DNA of 64,000 bases from Prolixibacteraceae bacterium (GCA_019459525.1 JAIBEY010000060.1:108104-172103); one strand, 5' to 3'; shown: positions 50,109 to 59,641, numbered from the stretch's first letter. Translations and numbers: made by a program. Notes: a model not told the origin generated them from the letters alone.

Positions 50109-51587
50109 CTATCCGGTAATTTTTGCAGGAAGTCCTTTCACCAAAACCGGTTTTTCGTTCTGCTTTTTAGGCATAAACATGTCTTTGTAAGTCAGTCCCA
50201 GTTTCTCTTTTATCTCAAACGAATAATCGAGAGTCCCTAAATCGGCACCGGTGTTGTTGGTTCCGAAAGTAAATTTAACCCCTGCCTCTTTGGCTTTCCG
50301 CAGAATTTTTTCGGTTGGCAGTTTATAGCGCGAGTTAATTTCCAGCGCAACATGGTTATCGGCCAATACTTTAACAAAACGGTCGATACGGGCATCAGTC
50401 CAAAGTTCGTCGTATTTGGCAGCGATTACTGCCGGAAGAAAAGTTGGGTTAACATGAATATCAACCGGTTCCTGCGAAATCACACTTTCAATTTTACCAA
50501 CCAGCTCGTCCATAAATTGTTGCTCGTCGTCAACAAATGCCTCTTCCGGAATCCAAAGGCGCATCCGTCGGCCTTTATGGTCGGTCCAGGTCATTCCATC
50601 GGTAAATACATAATCGAATTTAGCCACAGCTTCGGGCGAAAATAAAGTCACCCATTCGCGACCTTCAGCCTGCATTCCGCGAAAAATGGGTTGCGACTGC
50701 ACTGTATCCATATAGGCAGCCAGCGAAGCATCGTCGGTCACCGGAAATTTTAATCCGCAATTGGGTGCTATACCATAATTAATGCCCAGTTTCATAGAAT
50801 TCTCGCAAGCCTGGGCAATGGTCAGCCCGCCTTTCAGATGCACATGAAAATCGATAACCGGGAAGTTTTCGAGGTGCATTTTGGTAATTTTATCATCCCA
50901 CTCTTTGGATACCAACAGCGCAAATTTTTCGGCTTTGGGCAATGGTTTTACCTGTATGCTTTTGAAATAAACCTTACTTTGTTCGTCGTGGCATTGCAGT
51001 GCAATACGCCCGGCGCTAAATACTTTTAGCTTATCGTTTTTAGGGCGGTATGGTTCGTCGGGTTGGATATAATCAACAACTTTGGTTCCGTTTACAAAAA
51101 CTTCGCAACGGTTCTCCACCACTCTAAACGACAATTCGAACCACTCCCCGTCTTTTACTGTCGGATAATAAACATTACGAATTCCGTAAATACTTCCTGT
51201 TTTTTTCAACTCCTGAAAATCGCCCGGACGTTCGTAGGTGTTATTAATCTGAACTTCATAACCACGAAGCAACGGACCATAAGGCTGTTCCTGAGTATGA
51301 AAAACGATTCCGGAGTTACTGCTTGGCTCCGATTTTACCATTGCCTTTAACTCGAAATTACGAAAGACACCCTTTTTGAAATCGCCGGTATAAAACAAAT
51401 GACTGATTGGGCCATTGGCAACCAAAAGACCATCTTCAACTTTAAACGATTCCGGATTTTCGTTGGCCGACCAGCCAGATAAATCTTTTCCGTTAAAAAG
51501 CTCAGTCCACTCTGCTTCCTGATTCTGGCAGGAGATGAAAGAAAAGAAGCAAAAGAAAAGGAGGAGGGTAATTGTTGATTTGTTCAT
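50109..51587 (-). CDS. DUF1080 lipoprotein fused to a PHP/amidohydrolase-like domain
   Basis: 492 aa. Lipobox FISC (C20). The N-terminal DUF1080 concanavalin-like domain covers about 25-215 (WTELFNGKDLSGW, SNSGIVFHTQE, VKDGEWFELSFRVV, GRIALQCHD). From about 235 a second domain starts with FPVIDFHVHLKGG, has HVNPTFLPAVIAAKYDE and ends with KFTFGTNNTGADLG, the pattern of a PHP-like metallohydrolase. DUF1080 domains act on glycosidic compounds in related proteins. The substrate here is unknown; the metal ligands of the second domain are only partly visible. Confidence 0.8.
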   Translation of the reverse strand: MNKSTITLLLFFCFFSFISCQNQEAEWTELFNGKDLSGWSANENPESFKVEDGLLVANGPISHLFYTGDFKKGVFRNFELKAMVKSEPSSNSGIVFHTQEQPYGPLLRGYEVQINNTYERPGDFQELKKTGSIYGIRNVYYPTVKDGEWFELSFRVVENRCEVFVNGTKVVDYIQPDEPYRPKNDKLKVFSAGRIALQCHDEQSKVYFKSIQVKPLPKAEKFALLVSKEWDDKITKMHLENFPVIDFHVHLKGGLTIAQACENSMKLGINYGIAPNCGLKFPVTDDASLAAYMDTVQSQPIFRGMQAEGREWVTLFSPEAVAKFDYVFTDGMTWTDHKGRRMRLWIPEEAFVDDEQQFMDELVGKIESVISQEPVDIHVNPTFLPAVIAAKYDELWTDARIDRFVKVLADNHVALEINSRYKLPTEKILRKAKEAGVKFTFGTNNTGADLGTLDYSFEIKEKLGLTYKDMFMPKKQNEKPVLVKGLPAKITG

Positions 51588-51831
51588 GGTTTAGTTCGTT
51601 TTTTAGATTAAAGCAAAGGTAAAAATCTATACTAAAAACTGGCATGGGGGAAAGCCAAAGTTTTAGGAACTCCACCCAGATGAATCCTTCATTCGGATGA
51701 TTATCCGGATATATTGAATGGGGAAAGTATCAATTCCAAGCATTTTTCATATTTTTGGAGCCTTAATTCGACAGGATAACAGAAAGATAACCCGTTTTCT
51801 CTTCCTTTTCTGTCTAAAAAAAACGTATGGT

Positions 51832-52719
51832 ATGAAGCTAATCGGAGCTTGTATAATTCTTCTGGTTTTCGCCGGAACCAAACAGTTATTTGCCCAAAAT
51901 ACCTTAACGGGGACGCTAACTGCCCGGCAAATTATTAATCAGATGCAGGCTCAGTTGAGCTGTCCGTGGAGCCAGGAAACTGTTGACACCTTCAAAACCG
52001 GTAATCCCGACGATTTGGTAACAGGCGTTGCGGTTTGTATGTTTGCCAATATGGAAGCGCTACAAAATGCCGTAGCAAAAAACTGCAACCTGCTTATTGT
52101 TCACGAACCTACGTTCTATAATCATCTGGACAAAACGGATATGCTGGAAGATAATCCGGTTTATCAGGCTAAAATGGCCTATATCAAAAAACATAAACTC
52201 ATCATTTTCCGCTTTCATGATCATTGGCACAGAACCGTTCCAGATGGAATTTATGTGGGAATGATTGAAAAGCTCGGTTGGAAAACCAATCAGGTTGACA
52301 ATTCCATGCTCTTTTTTAAGTTCGGCGAACAGACTGTTGGCGGATTTGCCCAGAAACTTCAGGAAAGACTGGGAGGAAGCCAGTTGCGCGTAGTTGGCGA
52401 TCCGTTAATGCGTTTTACCAACGTAGCTCTGGCCGTTGGCGCTCCGGGCTCAAAATCGCACATTAATTTGCTGACCAGTGAATTTACCGAATTGCTGGTT
52501 GCCGGCGAAGCTTCGGAATGGGAAACATATGAATATGTGCAGGATGCCGCGATGTTGGGCATGAAAAAGGCGGCGATTTTTACCGGTCACATTGCCTCTG
52601 AAGAAGCCGGAATGGAATATTGCGCTACCTGGCTGAAAACTTTTATTCAAGACATTCCGATTACTTATCTCGAAAACAGATCTTCTTTTTGGACCGTTCA
52701 AAAACCAATGAACGAATGA
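51832..52719 (+). CDS. Exported NIF3-like protein
   Basis: 295 aa from ATG 51832, giving a signal peptide (1-20, GTKQLFAQ). The mature part is a NIF3/YbgI fold: CPWSQETVDTFKTGNPDDLVTGVAVC, NCNLLIVHEPTFYNHLDKTD (metal His/Glu), HKLIIFRFHDHWHRTVPDGIYVGM and AIFTGHIASEEAGMEYC near the C-terminus. NIF3 proteins are normally cytosolic, so export is unusual. An upstream ATG at 51718 would make a longer N-terminus; I prefer the later one. It ends with an ATGA overlap to the HAD gene. Confidence 0.78.
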   Translation: MKLIGACIILLVFAGTKQLFAQNTLTGTLTARQIINQMQAQLSCPWSQETVDTFKTGNPDDLVTGVAVCMFANMEALQNAVAKNCNLLIVHEPTFYNHLDKTDMLEDNPVYQAKMAYIKKHKLIIFRFHDHWHRTVPDGIYVGMIEKLGWKTNQVDNSMLFFKFGEQTVGGFAQKLQERLGGSQLRVVGDPLMRFTNVALAVGAPGSKSHINLLTSEFTELLVAGEASEWETYEYVQDAAMLGMKKAAIFTGHIASEEAGMEYCATWLKTFIQDIPITYLENRSSFWTVQKPMNE

Positions 52720-53357
52720 TCGAAGCCATCATTTTTGACATGGACGGCGTATTGGTTGACAGCGAACCTTTTCATATAGAAATAGAAAAGCATCAATTCG
52801 AACGAAATAAACTTATTGTTTCAGCCGAAGAACATCTCAATTATATGGGAATGGCATCGGACGTAATGTGGCGTACCATTGTACACAAACACCAACTGAA
52901 TATCCCTGTTGAAGAATTGATAGATCAAAACAGAACCGAAAGTATCCGGTATTTTTCTGAATTAGCTACCATTCCGGTTATGCCCGGATTGATTGAGCTA
53001 TTGGAAAAGCTTAAAGGGAAAAATTATCCGATGGCTGTTGCATCCTCTTCTTTTCCTGAAATTATTGAGCTGATCCTGAAAAAAACTGAACTCCGCGATT
53101 ATTTTCGGGTGGTGGTTAGTAGCCAGGAAGCAGGGAAAAGCAAACCGGAACCTGATGTTTTTCTTTTGGCAGCCAAAAAATTAGGAGTTCCACCAACCAA
53201 CTGCATCGTAATTGAAGATTCGTTTAACGGAATTGCGGCAGCCCATGCGGCTAATATGCACTGCGTGGCCTATCAGGGGCCGGGCTCAAATCCGCAGCAA
53301 CAAAAAGAAGCTGATGCGGTGATAACAAGTTTTGATCAGCTTGGCCTGATGCTTTGA
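52716..53357 (+). CDS. HAD-superfamily phosphatase, beta-phosphoglucomutase-like
   Basis: 213 aa from ATG 52716, overlapping the NIF3-like stop by four bases. Motif I FDMDGVLVDSEP (nucleophile D9, acid D11), motif II VASSSFPEI, motif III KSKPEPDVF and motif IV VIEDSFNGIAAA. The cap domain is of the small helical type between I and II, as in beta-phosphoglucomutase and related sugar phosphatases. The substrate is not readable. Confidence 0.88.
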   Translation: MIEAIIFDMDGVLVDSEPFHIEIEKHQFERNKLIVSAEEHLNYMGMASDVMWRTIVHKHQLNIPVEELIDQNRTESIRYFSELATIPVMPGLIELLEKLKGKNYPMAVASSSFPEIIELILKKTELRDYFRVVVSSQEAGKSKPEPDVFLLAAKKLGVPPTNCIVIEDSFNGIAAAHAANMHCVAYQGPGSNPQQQKEADAVITSFDQLGLML

Positions 53358-53390
53358 TGCCGGTCACCGGCTAATGTAAGCCCGAAATAT

Positions 53391-53681
53391 TTACCTGAAA
53401 ATGATCGTCTTAATTACCTCAGCCCCGGCCACTTCGTTGAGCCTGACCCTAATTTCTTCCTTCATCATCAGCAATTCGTTGCGAACTATAGGCGAAGTTG
53501 TTTCAACAAAAAGTGTACTGTTTTGAATGTATAAATTACCCGTATAACGCGCCACCGTTTTTCCCATAACCGATTCCCACGATTTAATCAGGTCGAGTTC
53601 CGACAGTTTACGATCCAGATGATTTTCCTGCACATAGTTCTTAAGCACAGCGCTGATGCTTTGTGTATTACTTTTTCTCAT
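53391..53681 (-). CDS. DUF721/DciA-like protein
   Basis: 96 aa, single domain: SISAVLKNYVQENHLDRKLSELDLIKSWESVMG (in part), NLYIQNSTLFVETTSP and RNELLMMKEEIRVRLNEV. DciA-type proteins load the replicative helicase; in Bacteroidota the short DUF721 proteins are usually found near recF, as here. The stop of recF is seven bases from its start, so the pair is an operon. Confidence 0.8.
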   Translation of the reverse strand: MRKSNTQSISAVLKNYVQENHLDRKLSELDLIKSWESVMGKTVARYTGNLYIQNSTLFVETTSPIVRNELLMMKEEIRVRLNEVAGAEVIKTIIFR

Positions 53682-53687
53682 GAGGTT

Positions 53688-54788
53688 CTAATTAAGTACA
53701 GCTCCGTCGCTGATAGTAAAAATCTGTGATTCAGTCTCCAAACCATCAATCATCTGGTCGAGGTGTTCACGGTTGGTGTCGGTAATAAATATTTGTCCGA
53801 AATGATCGTCGGCCACCAGTTTTACAATTTGCTCTACCCGGTTTTTATCCAGTTTATCGAAAATATCGTCGAGCAATAAAATCGGGGTCAATCCCGAAAT
53901 TTCTTTCATAAAATCGAATTGTGCCAGTTTCAGGGCTACCAGGTACGTTTTCTTCTGCCCCTGGGAACCAAACTTTTTAATGGGGTTACCCGACAATTCA
54001 AATTCAAAATCGTCTTTATGGATTCCGCTGGTAGTGTATTGCAACATCCGGTCTTTGCCTACCGCTTGTTTCAGTAACAGATCAAAATCATTTTCAGTCA
54101 GCTCCGATTGCAATTTCAGGCCAACCATCTCTTTTCCGCCTGAGATCAACTCATAATATTTCTGGAAAACCGGCTGTAGTTTTTCAATAAAAGTCATCCG
54201 GCTGGCGTGTATGTGTTGCCCATATTTAACCAACTGGTCGTCCCACACTTCGAGCGACTCGAGTTGAAAAGTATTGCGCCCGGCAAACTGTTTCAGCAAA
54301 TTGTTGCGTTGCTGCAATGCCCTGTTGTAACGAATCAGATTTTCGAGGTAAACAGCATCGAACTGCGAAATTACAGAATCAACAAATCTCCGCCGGTCCT
54401 CACTTCCTCCTGAAATCAGGTTCGTGTCCGATGGTGTCACGATAATCAGCGGAATTAAACCAATATGCTCCGACAGTTTTTTGTATTCCTTTTGGTTGCG
54501 TTTGAATATTTTTTTCTGGTTGCGTTTCAGTCCGCAATAAACGGTTTCGTCCGAATCTAAACGGGAATATTTGCCCTGAATCATAAAAAATTCCTGATCG
54601 AACCGAATATTCTGGGCGTCAACCGAATTCAGAAAACTTTTACAAAACGACAGGTAATAAATGGCATCCATCAGGTTGGTTTTTCCTGCGCCATTATTGC
54701 CGATAAAACAATTTAAGCCTTCAGAAAACTTAAATTCAGCGTGTTCAAAGTTTTTAAAATTTACGAGCGATAATTCCTGAATATACAT
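53688..54788 (-). CDS. recF: DNA replication/repair protein RecF
   Basis: Helps load RecA at gapped DNA. 366 aa. Walker A FIGNNGAGKTNLMDAIYYLSF, the lid region GGSEDRRRFVDSVISQ, signature KFGSQGQKKTYLVALKLAQ and Walker B ILLLDDIFDKLDKNR, then the family end FGQIFITDTNREHL. All as in RecF. On the minus strand upstream, TAGTTTTG (complement of 54811-54818) is a possible -7 element about 25 bases from the ATG. The DUF721 gene follows. Confidence 0.94.
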   Translation of the reverse strand: MYIQELSLVNFKNFEHAEFKFSEGLNCFIGNNGAGKTNLMDAIYYLSFCKSFLNSVDAQNIRFDQEFFMIQGKYSRLDSDETVYCGLKRNQKKIFKRNQKEYKKLSEHIGLIPLIIVTPSDTNLISGGSEDRRRFVDSVISQFDAVYLENLIRYNRALQQRNNLLKQFAGRNTFQLESLEVWDDQLVKYGQHIHASRMTFIEKLQPVFQKYYELISGGKEMVGLKLQSELTENDFDLLLKQAVGKDRMLQYTTSGIHKDDFEFELSGNPIKKFGSQGQKKTYLVALKLAQFDFMKEISGLTPILLLDDIFDKLDKNRVEQIVKLVADDHFGQIFITDTNREHLDQMIDGLETESQIFTISDGAVLN

Positions 54789-54972
54789 GATTCAAAACCG
54801 TTTTCAGGAGCAAAACTACAAATTTCTGACAGCGAAACGGCATAAAATCATCGATGAAGGCAATAATAACATCAATGTGTTGATTAATATTCATTTTTAT
54901 CTCAGAATTCTACCGTTTATTTTTGAAAATAATATATTTTTGCCTCTCGATTTTTGAACTAGACTTTATAAG

Positions 54973-55665
54973 ATGGCAAACAACAAAAAAAACCAACAGG
55001 TAGATAACCTGACTGAAGTAGAAAGTGCACTAACCAAATCAGAGCAATTCCTCGAAACCAATCAGAAACTGATTGCAATTGTTATCGGAGCAATCGTTGT
55101 GGTTACAGTTGGTTACCTTGGCTTAAACAAATTTTACCTCGAACCACGATCAACAGAGGCTCAGGATCAGATGTTTATGGCTCAGACATATTTCGAAAAA
55201 GATTCATTTAATCTGGCTTTGAACGGCGACGGTAATAATCCCGGATTTCTGGATATTATTGACGATTACGGTTCAACCGATGCCGGTAACCTGGCGAACT
55301 ACTATGCCGGAGTTTCTTATTTAAATATGGGTCAGTACGACAATGCCATCGATTATCTGAAAAAATTTGATACTGACGATTTGTTGCTGGGACCTATTTC
55401 TGTTGGCGCGCAAGGCGATGCTCATCTTGAATTGGGGAAAACAGACAAAGCGTTGAGTTTGTACACCGATGCTTACAAAATGAACGACAATGAGCTTACA
55501 GCTCCGATTTACATGTTAAAAGCAGGTGAATTGCTGGAAGCTTCAAACAAACAAGCTGAAGCGTTGAAACTTTACGAAACCATCAAGCAAAAATACCCTG
55601 AAACCAACGAAGGCAGAAGTATTGATAAATACATTGCCCGCGCTAAAGCAAAAATGAATAGCTAA
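54973..55665 (+). CDS. Membrane-anchored tetratricopeptide repeat protein
   Basis: 230 aa. A short cytoplasmic N-terminus rich in Asn/Lys, one membrane segment at about 34-52 (LIAIVIGAIVVVTVGYLGL), then periplasmic TPR units (NYYAGVSYLNMGQYDNAIDYLKKF, GAQGDAHLELGKTDKALSLYTDAYK, LKAGELLEASNKQAEALKLYETI). The layout resembles YfgM-type ancillary SecYEG proteins, but a general TPR protein is all that can be said. Preceded by TATTTTTG at 54935-54942 (-7 like) and followed by a terminator. Confidence 0.8.
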   Translation: MANNKKNQQVDNLTEVESALTKSEQFLETNQKLIAIVIGAIVVVTVGYLGLNKFYLEPRSTEAQDQMFMAQTYFEKDSFNLALNGDGNNPGFLDIIDDYGSTDAGNLANYYAGVSYLNMGQYDNAIDYLKKFDTDDLLLGPISVGAQGDAHLELGKTDKALSLYTDAYKMNDNELTAPIYMLKAGELLEASNKQAEALKLYETIKQKYPETNEGRSIDKYIARAKAKMNS

Positions 55666-55690
55666 TAAAGAGCTTTTTAAAATATACTGA

Positions 55691-55716
55691 AATCCCCTCA
55701 TTGCAGGGGATTTTTT
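55691..55716 (+). terminator. Intrinsic terminator after the TPR protein gene
   Basis: AATCCCCT (55691-55698) and AGGGGATT (55705-55712) perfect 8-bp stem with a 6-base loop and T6. Confidence 0.8.
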
Positions 55717-55743
55717 ATTTTTGTACAAATTAAATTACGACGA

Positions 55744-56232
55744 ATGGCTACAAAAAATTTATCAGCATACGATTTGACCTCAGTTCCATCGGCTGCCGGA
55801 ATGAAATTTGGAATTGTTGTTGCTGAATGGAATTACGAAATAACCGGAGCATTGGCACAGGGAGCAGTTGACACCTTGAAAATCCACGGAGCTAAAGATG
55901 AAAATATTATCCTGAAACATGTTCCGGGTAGTTTTGAACTGACCCTTGGAGCCCAGTATATGGCCGAATACGGCAACGTTGACGCCATCATTATTCTGGG
56001 CTGTGTTATTCAGGGAGAGACCCGCCATTTCGATTTCATCTGCGAAGGGGTAACCCAAGGAATTACCTCTTTAAACATTAAATACAACAAACCATTTATT
56101 TTCGGATTACTGACAACCGATAACCAGCAACAGGCACTCGACCGGGCCGGTGGAAAGCTGGGAAATAAAGGTGACGAGGCCGCTGTTACAGCTATTAAAA
56201 TGCTGGCACTAAAAAATGATTTGACCAAATAA
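55744..56232 (+). CDS. ribH: 6,7-dimethyl-8-ribityllumazine synthase
   Basis: Joins the pyrimidine and the C4 phosphate in riboflavin synthesis. 162 aa. Family segments: [62 protein letters not shown] and [18 protein letters not shown], with the active His in RHFD. Preceded by TATTTTTG (55716-55723), a possible -7 element after the terminator. Confidence 0.95.
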   Translation: MATKNLSAYDLTSVPSAAGMKFGIVVAEWNYEITGALAQGAVDTLKIHGAKDENIILKHVPGSFELTLGAQYMAEYGNVDAIIILGCVIQGETRHFDFICEGVTQGITSLNIKYNKPFIFGLLTTDNQQQALDRAGGKLGNKGDEAAVTAIKMLALKNDLTK

Positions 56233-56234
56233 AA

Positions 56235-56254
56235 AAAGGGGCTGATGCCCCTTT
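56235..56254. terminator. Intrinsic terminator after ribH
   Basis: AAAGGGGC (56235-56242) and GCCCCTTT (56247-56254) with a TGAT loop, directly after the ribH stop, between convergent genes. Confidence 0.8.
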
Positions 56255-56272
56255 CTCATTTATTAACTGTAA

Positions 56273-56734
56273 TTACATGCCCGGACCTCCCTGGCCCCCC
56301 ATTCGGCCCTGGCCATTTTTTCTCATCTCTTCGCGCTTCTTCAGCATCTCATCGTATAATTTTACCTGATCAGCAGTCAGTATCGTCTTGATTTCTTTAT
56401 CTTTTTCTGCCTGAATTTTAGCTCTTTCCTCGCGCATTTTAGTCCGCTCGGCTTCGCTTGCATCACGCATTTTCGACCAATCCATACGTTGCTTCTCCAT
56501 GTATTTTTTATTGATCGCCGTAACTTTCGCTTCCTGATCTTTATTCAGTTTCAGTTCTTCAACCAACCGCTGGGTCTGACGTTTCAGCATTTCTTCCGGA
56601 TTCATCTGTGGACGATTGCCTCCCGGCCTGCCTTGCTCTGTTTTTGATGGACGTTGCCCGCTTCCCCGTTCCTGTGCGAAAGTGATTCCTATAGCGAATA
56701 AGAAAATCACCAGTATTACGCCTAATTTTTTCAT
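56273..56734 (-). CDS. Small exported Spy/CpxP-like helical protein
   Basis: 153 aa from ATG 56734, which gives a signal peptide (1-20, ITFAQ); a longer in-frame reading adds 27 residues. The mature part is almost all charged helix: RLVEELKLNKDQEAKVTAINKKYMEKQR, MREERAKIQAEKDKEIKTILT, QVKLYDEMLKKREEMRKN. The ends are rich in Gly/Arg/Pro/Gln (RPGGNRPQMN, GRMGGQGGPGM). A Spy/CpxP-type periplasmic chaperone is the best guess. Confidence 0.7.
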   Translation of the reverse strand: MKKLGVILVIFLFAIGITFAQERGSGQRPSKTEQGRPGGNRPQMNPEEMLKRQTQRLVEELKLNKDQEAKVTAINKKYMEKQRMDWSKMRDASEAERTKMREERAKIQAEKDKEIKTILTADQVKLYDEMLKKREEMRKNGQGRMGGQGGPGM

Positions 56735-56914
56735 GAATTTGTTTTTTAAAGTTATTATTTCTGTTACTGCTTTATAGACTGTTAGCCGTAGAAATAGTTT
56801 AATGAATCCTTTCAAAATAGTTGGCTGCCCTTACGCCCGGGATAAAAAATTACCGAAAAGATCAGATTGCTGGCTCAATATGCCTATTTTTGAAAAAACT
56901 CAAATCGTAATCCG

Positions 56915-57655
56915 GTGAAAGCACTACTTTTCGCAGCAGGACTAGGAACCCGACTAAAAGAACACACACAGGACAAACCCAAAGCGCTGGTCTGTTTGGC
57001 TGGGAAACCACTACTCCAACATGCCATTGAATACCTCAAAAGTTTTGGAATTTCAGATATTACAATCAATGTCTTTCATTTTGCCGAGCAGGTCATTTCT
57101 TTTATCGAAGAAAACCATTCATTTGATGTAAACATCCACATTTCCGACGAGCGGGAGCAACTGCTGGATACTGGCGGAGGATTAAAAAAAGCAGGTACTT
57201 TCCTGAAAGGAAGCGACACTATCCTGATTTACAATGTGGACGTAATCAGTAACCTGGATCTGAATGTCCTGCTCCACTATCACCAGCAACAAAATGCACT
57301 CGCCACGTTAGTTGTCCGATCGCGTGAAACAAGTCGTTACCTGATGTTCGACAACGATCTTCAACTGACCGGATGGAAAAATTTCAGCAACGGGGAAACC
57401 CTCATCAGCCGGTTCGATTCGTTTGAAAAGTCGCAACCGATGGCATTTAGCGGAATTCACCTCATTCAACCCAAGCTATTGGATCTGATTACCGAGGAAG
57501 GAAAATTTTCGATTATGGATCTTTATCTGCGGCTGGCAAAAACACAACGCATCCATGCTTTCGTTGACACTTCGGGCATCTGGATGGATTTGGGTAAGCC
57601 CGACCAGCTTCAGGCTGCCGAAATGTTTTTCAGGGATAAAGGTTCCGGCCTTTAA
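56915..57655 (+). CDS. Sugar-phosphate nucleotidyltransferase, MurU-like
   Basis: 246 aa from GTG 56915, the only start matching the family N-terminus MKALLFAAGLGTRLKEHTQDKPKAL (in part). It has the NTP-binding loop GLGTRL, the sugar-binding stretch LLDTGGGLKKAG and metal Asp in YNVDVISNLDL. It fits MurNAc-1-P uridylyltransferase or related enzymes. The kinase usually paired with MurU is not nearby. It is divergent from the Spy-like gene. Confidence 0.82.
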   Translation: MKALLFAAGLGTRLKEHTQDKPKALVCLAGKPLLQHAIEYLKSFGISDITINVFHFAEQVISFIEENHSFDVNIHISDEREQLLDTGGGLKKAGTFLKGSDTILIYNVDVISNLDLNVLLHYHQQQNALATLVVRSRETSRYLMFDNDLQLTGWKNFSNGETLISRFDSFEKSQPMAFSGIHLIQPKLLDLITEEGKFSIMDLYLRLAKTQRIHAFVDTSGIWMDLGKPDQLQAAEMFFRDKGSGL

Positions 57656-57672
57656 TGTCGCGGAAATAACTC

Positions 57673-58518
57673 TTAAATATGTTGCCCGACTGCCAGTGCG
57701 AAAGCACTTTCCTCGTTCGATTTGGCTAAAAGGAATCGTTCTTTCATCTCCTGCGGGCCATTGTCAACGATGTACGAATAGTTCGTGAACTCCAGCAAAT
57801 CCAGATCGTTAAAGTCGTTACCAATTCCCAAAGTCGATTCGTGTTCTATTTGCAGCGTATCGCAAACAAACTTAACTCCATTGCCTTTTGAGACTGACTC
57901 GTGGAATATTTCCATCCAAATGTAACCGGTCTCCAGCGGGGAGCTGGTCCGGACGACTTTCACCTCCGGAAATAGCATTTCGATTTCCATCTTCAGTTTA
58001 AGAAACCGTTCCAGATTATTCGGGAAAACAACTAAAAACTGACAGGCTTCGGAATTCAGTGGAATATCTACAGGCAACGGCTCCGAATGCGACTGATGAA
58101 AATCGAAATAACTTTCGAACTCAGAACAAGGCACACTCCCCCGATGATACCAGCATTTATAATTTTCAGGAACAGGCTTAAACAAATGAAAATTCAGATC
58201 ACGTGAGATTAAAAAATCGGCTAGCTGCTGCACCATTTCTTCACGCAGATTCTGATGGTAGATCAATTTATCGAGTTTCAAATCGTAAACCCCCGCGCCT
58301 GATGAAAAAACAATGTAATCGAACGGAACATCTGTAGCAATAACCTCTTTGGTCTTCTTTAGGTTTCGTCCGGTGGCAATCACCCTCAAAATACCTTTCT
58401 CGCCAAGCGAATGCAGAGCATCTATATTTTCCTTCGAAATAGACTTGTCGTTCCTTAGAAACGTACCATCCAAATCGGTTGCAACAAGTTTTAATATATT
58501 TTTAGTTGTAATCATCAT
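57673..58518 (-). CDS. Cof-type HAD-IIB hydrolase
   Basis: 281 aa. Motif I VATDLDGTFLRNDKSIS, motif II VIATGR, Lys in the cap-side GNGVKF and motif IV GIGNDFNDLDLLEF. The C2B cap lies at about 85-200. Phosphatase of sugar phosphates or nucleotides; the exact substrate is unknown. Its ATG (58518) is 37 bases from the pyridoxal-kinase stop, so the two may be one transcript. Confidence 0.9.
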   Translation of the reverse strand: MMITTKNILKLVATDLDGTFLRNDKSISKENIDALHSLGEKGILRVIATGRNLKKTKEVIATDVPFDYIVFSSGAGVYDLKLDKLIYHQNLREEMVQQLADFLISRDLNFHLFKPVPENYKCWYHRGSVPCSEFESYFDFHQSHSEPLPVDIPLNSEACQFLVVFPNNLERFLKLKMEIEMLFPEVKVVRTSSPLETGYIWMEIFHESVSKGNGVKFVCDTLQIEHESTLGIGNDFNDLDLLEFTNYSYIVDNGPQEMKERFLLAKSNEESAFALAVGQHI

Positions 58519-58554
58519 TCTTTTTTTTTCAAACCAAACAGGAAGTATTCGTAA

Positions 58555-59430
58555 TTAATCGAGCAATTGGTAACTACTTAACTGAACCGGCGCATTAAGC
58601 GATGAAAGCACTTTTTCGAGCAAAATACCTTCTGATGGCTGGTAGTTGTAACCAAAAGTTGCCCGCACAGCCATTGAAATAAACTGAACAGCTCGGTCGA
58701 TGGCAATAGGAAGACTATCGCCCTGAAGCAAAGAACCGGTAATTACACTGGCAAAAGCATCGCCGGTACCCGGATAACTTGCCGGAAGATAATCGCAAAC
58801 CACCTTCCAGTACCGGTTATCGGTACTATTGTATGCAATTACCGAAGTTTTACCTCTCTTGTCGGTAACGGGCGCACTGGTAATAATTACGGTTTGCGGA
58901 CCAAAAGCGGCTAATCGTTTCACCCAATCCTTCAATTCCTGCTCATCAAGGTTTTCAGTATAAGGCTCATCCAGCAATAACGCAGCCTCTGTCATATTAG
59001 GTGTAATCACATTGGCATCGCATACCAGTTCTTTCATTTTATCAACCATTTCAGCCGAAAACGACCGGTACAATTTACCATTATCACCCAAAACCGGATC
59101 GACAACTACCAGTTGGCCGGACTGGTTAAAATCACGAATAAATTTCCTGACAATATCAATTTGCCTGGCCGAACCCATGTAACCTGAATAAATGGCATCA
59201 AAATGCAAGTCAAGCCTTTTCCAGTGTTCAATCATCGGAGTCAGATCATCAGTCAAATCGCAAAAATGAAGATCGGGGAAAGCGCTGTGCGTGGACAAAA
59301 CCGCTGTGGGCAACGGGCAAACCTGTATTCCCATCGTCGATAAAACAGGTATTACAACGGTTAACGACGAACGCCCAAAACCGCTCAAATCGTGAATAGC
59401 AGCTACCCGTGGCACAAAATTTTTATACAT
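58555..59430 (-). CDS. pdxY: Pyridoxal/pyridoxamine kinase
   Basis: Phosphorylates B6 vitamers in salvage. 291 aa, ribokinase-type fold. Motifs: AIHDLSGFGRSSLTVVIPVLSTMG (in part), STHSAFPD, FDAIYSGYMGSARQ, VVVDPVLGDNGKLY, VITPNMTEAALLL and the catalytic SYPGTGDAFASVITG near the C-terminus. On the minus strand TACTTTTG lies 24-31 bases upstream of its ATG, with a CAAA-complement TTTG 16 bases further, a fair promoter. Confidence 0.9.
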   Translation of the reverse strand: MYKNFVPRVAAIHDLSGFGRSSLTVVIPVLSTMGIQVCPLPTAVLSTHSAFPDLHFCDLTDDLTPMIEHWKRLDLHFDAIYSGYMGSARQIDIVRKFIRDFNQSGQLVVVDPVLGDNGKLYRSFSAEMVDKMKELVCDANVITPNMTEAALLLDEPYTENLDEQELKDWVKRLAAFGPQTVIITSAPVTDKRGKTSVIAYNSTDNRYWKVVCDYLPASYPGTGDAFASVITGSLLQGDSLPIAIDRAVQFISMAVRATFGYNYQPSEGILLEKVLSSLNAPVQLSSYQLLD

Positions 59431-59641
59431 GATCCGGTCGTTTTATTCTGCTACAAAAGTAGGGAGAAAATGGTAAACAAACGGACATGGAAAAACTCTG
59501 TTTTCGAAAAAAACAAGAAAGAGTGAATTCGGAAACAAGCACGATTAAAAGCTAAAACGCATGGTTTACCGGAGTCGAAGGCGTGTTTATCGAAAAAGAG
59601 AGATTACTTGTAGAGGTATCACTATATTAGTCTTGATTTTA

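Noticed and set aside
53360..53380. GCCGGT-C-ACCGGC inverted repeat after the HAD gene
   Set aside because: Short, no T-run; likely chance.
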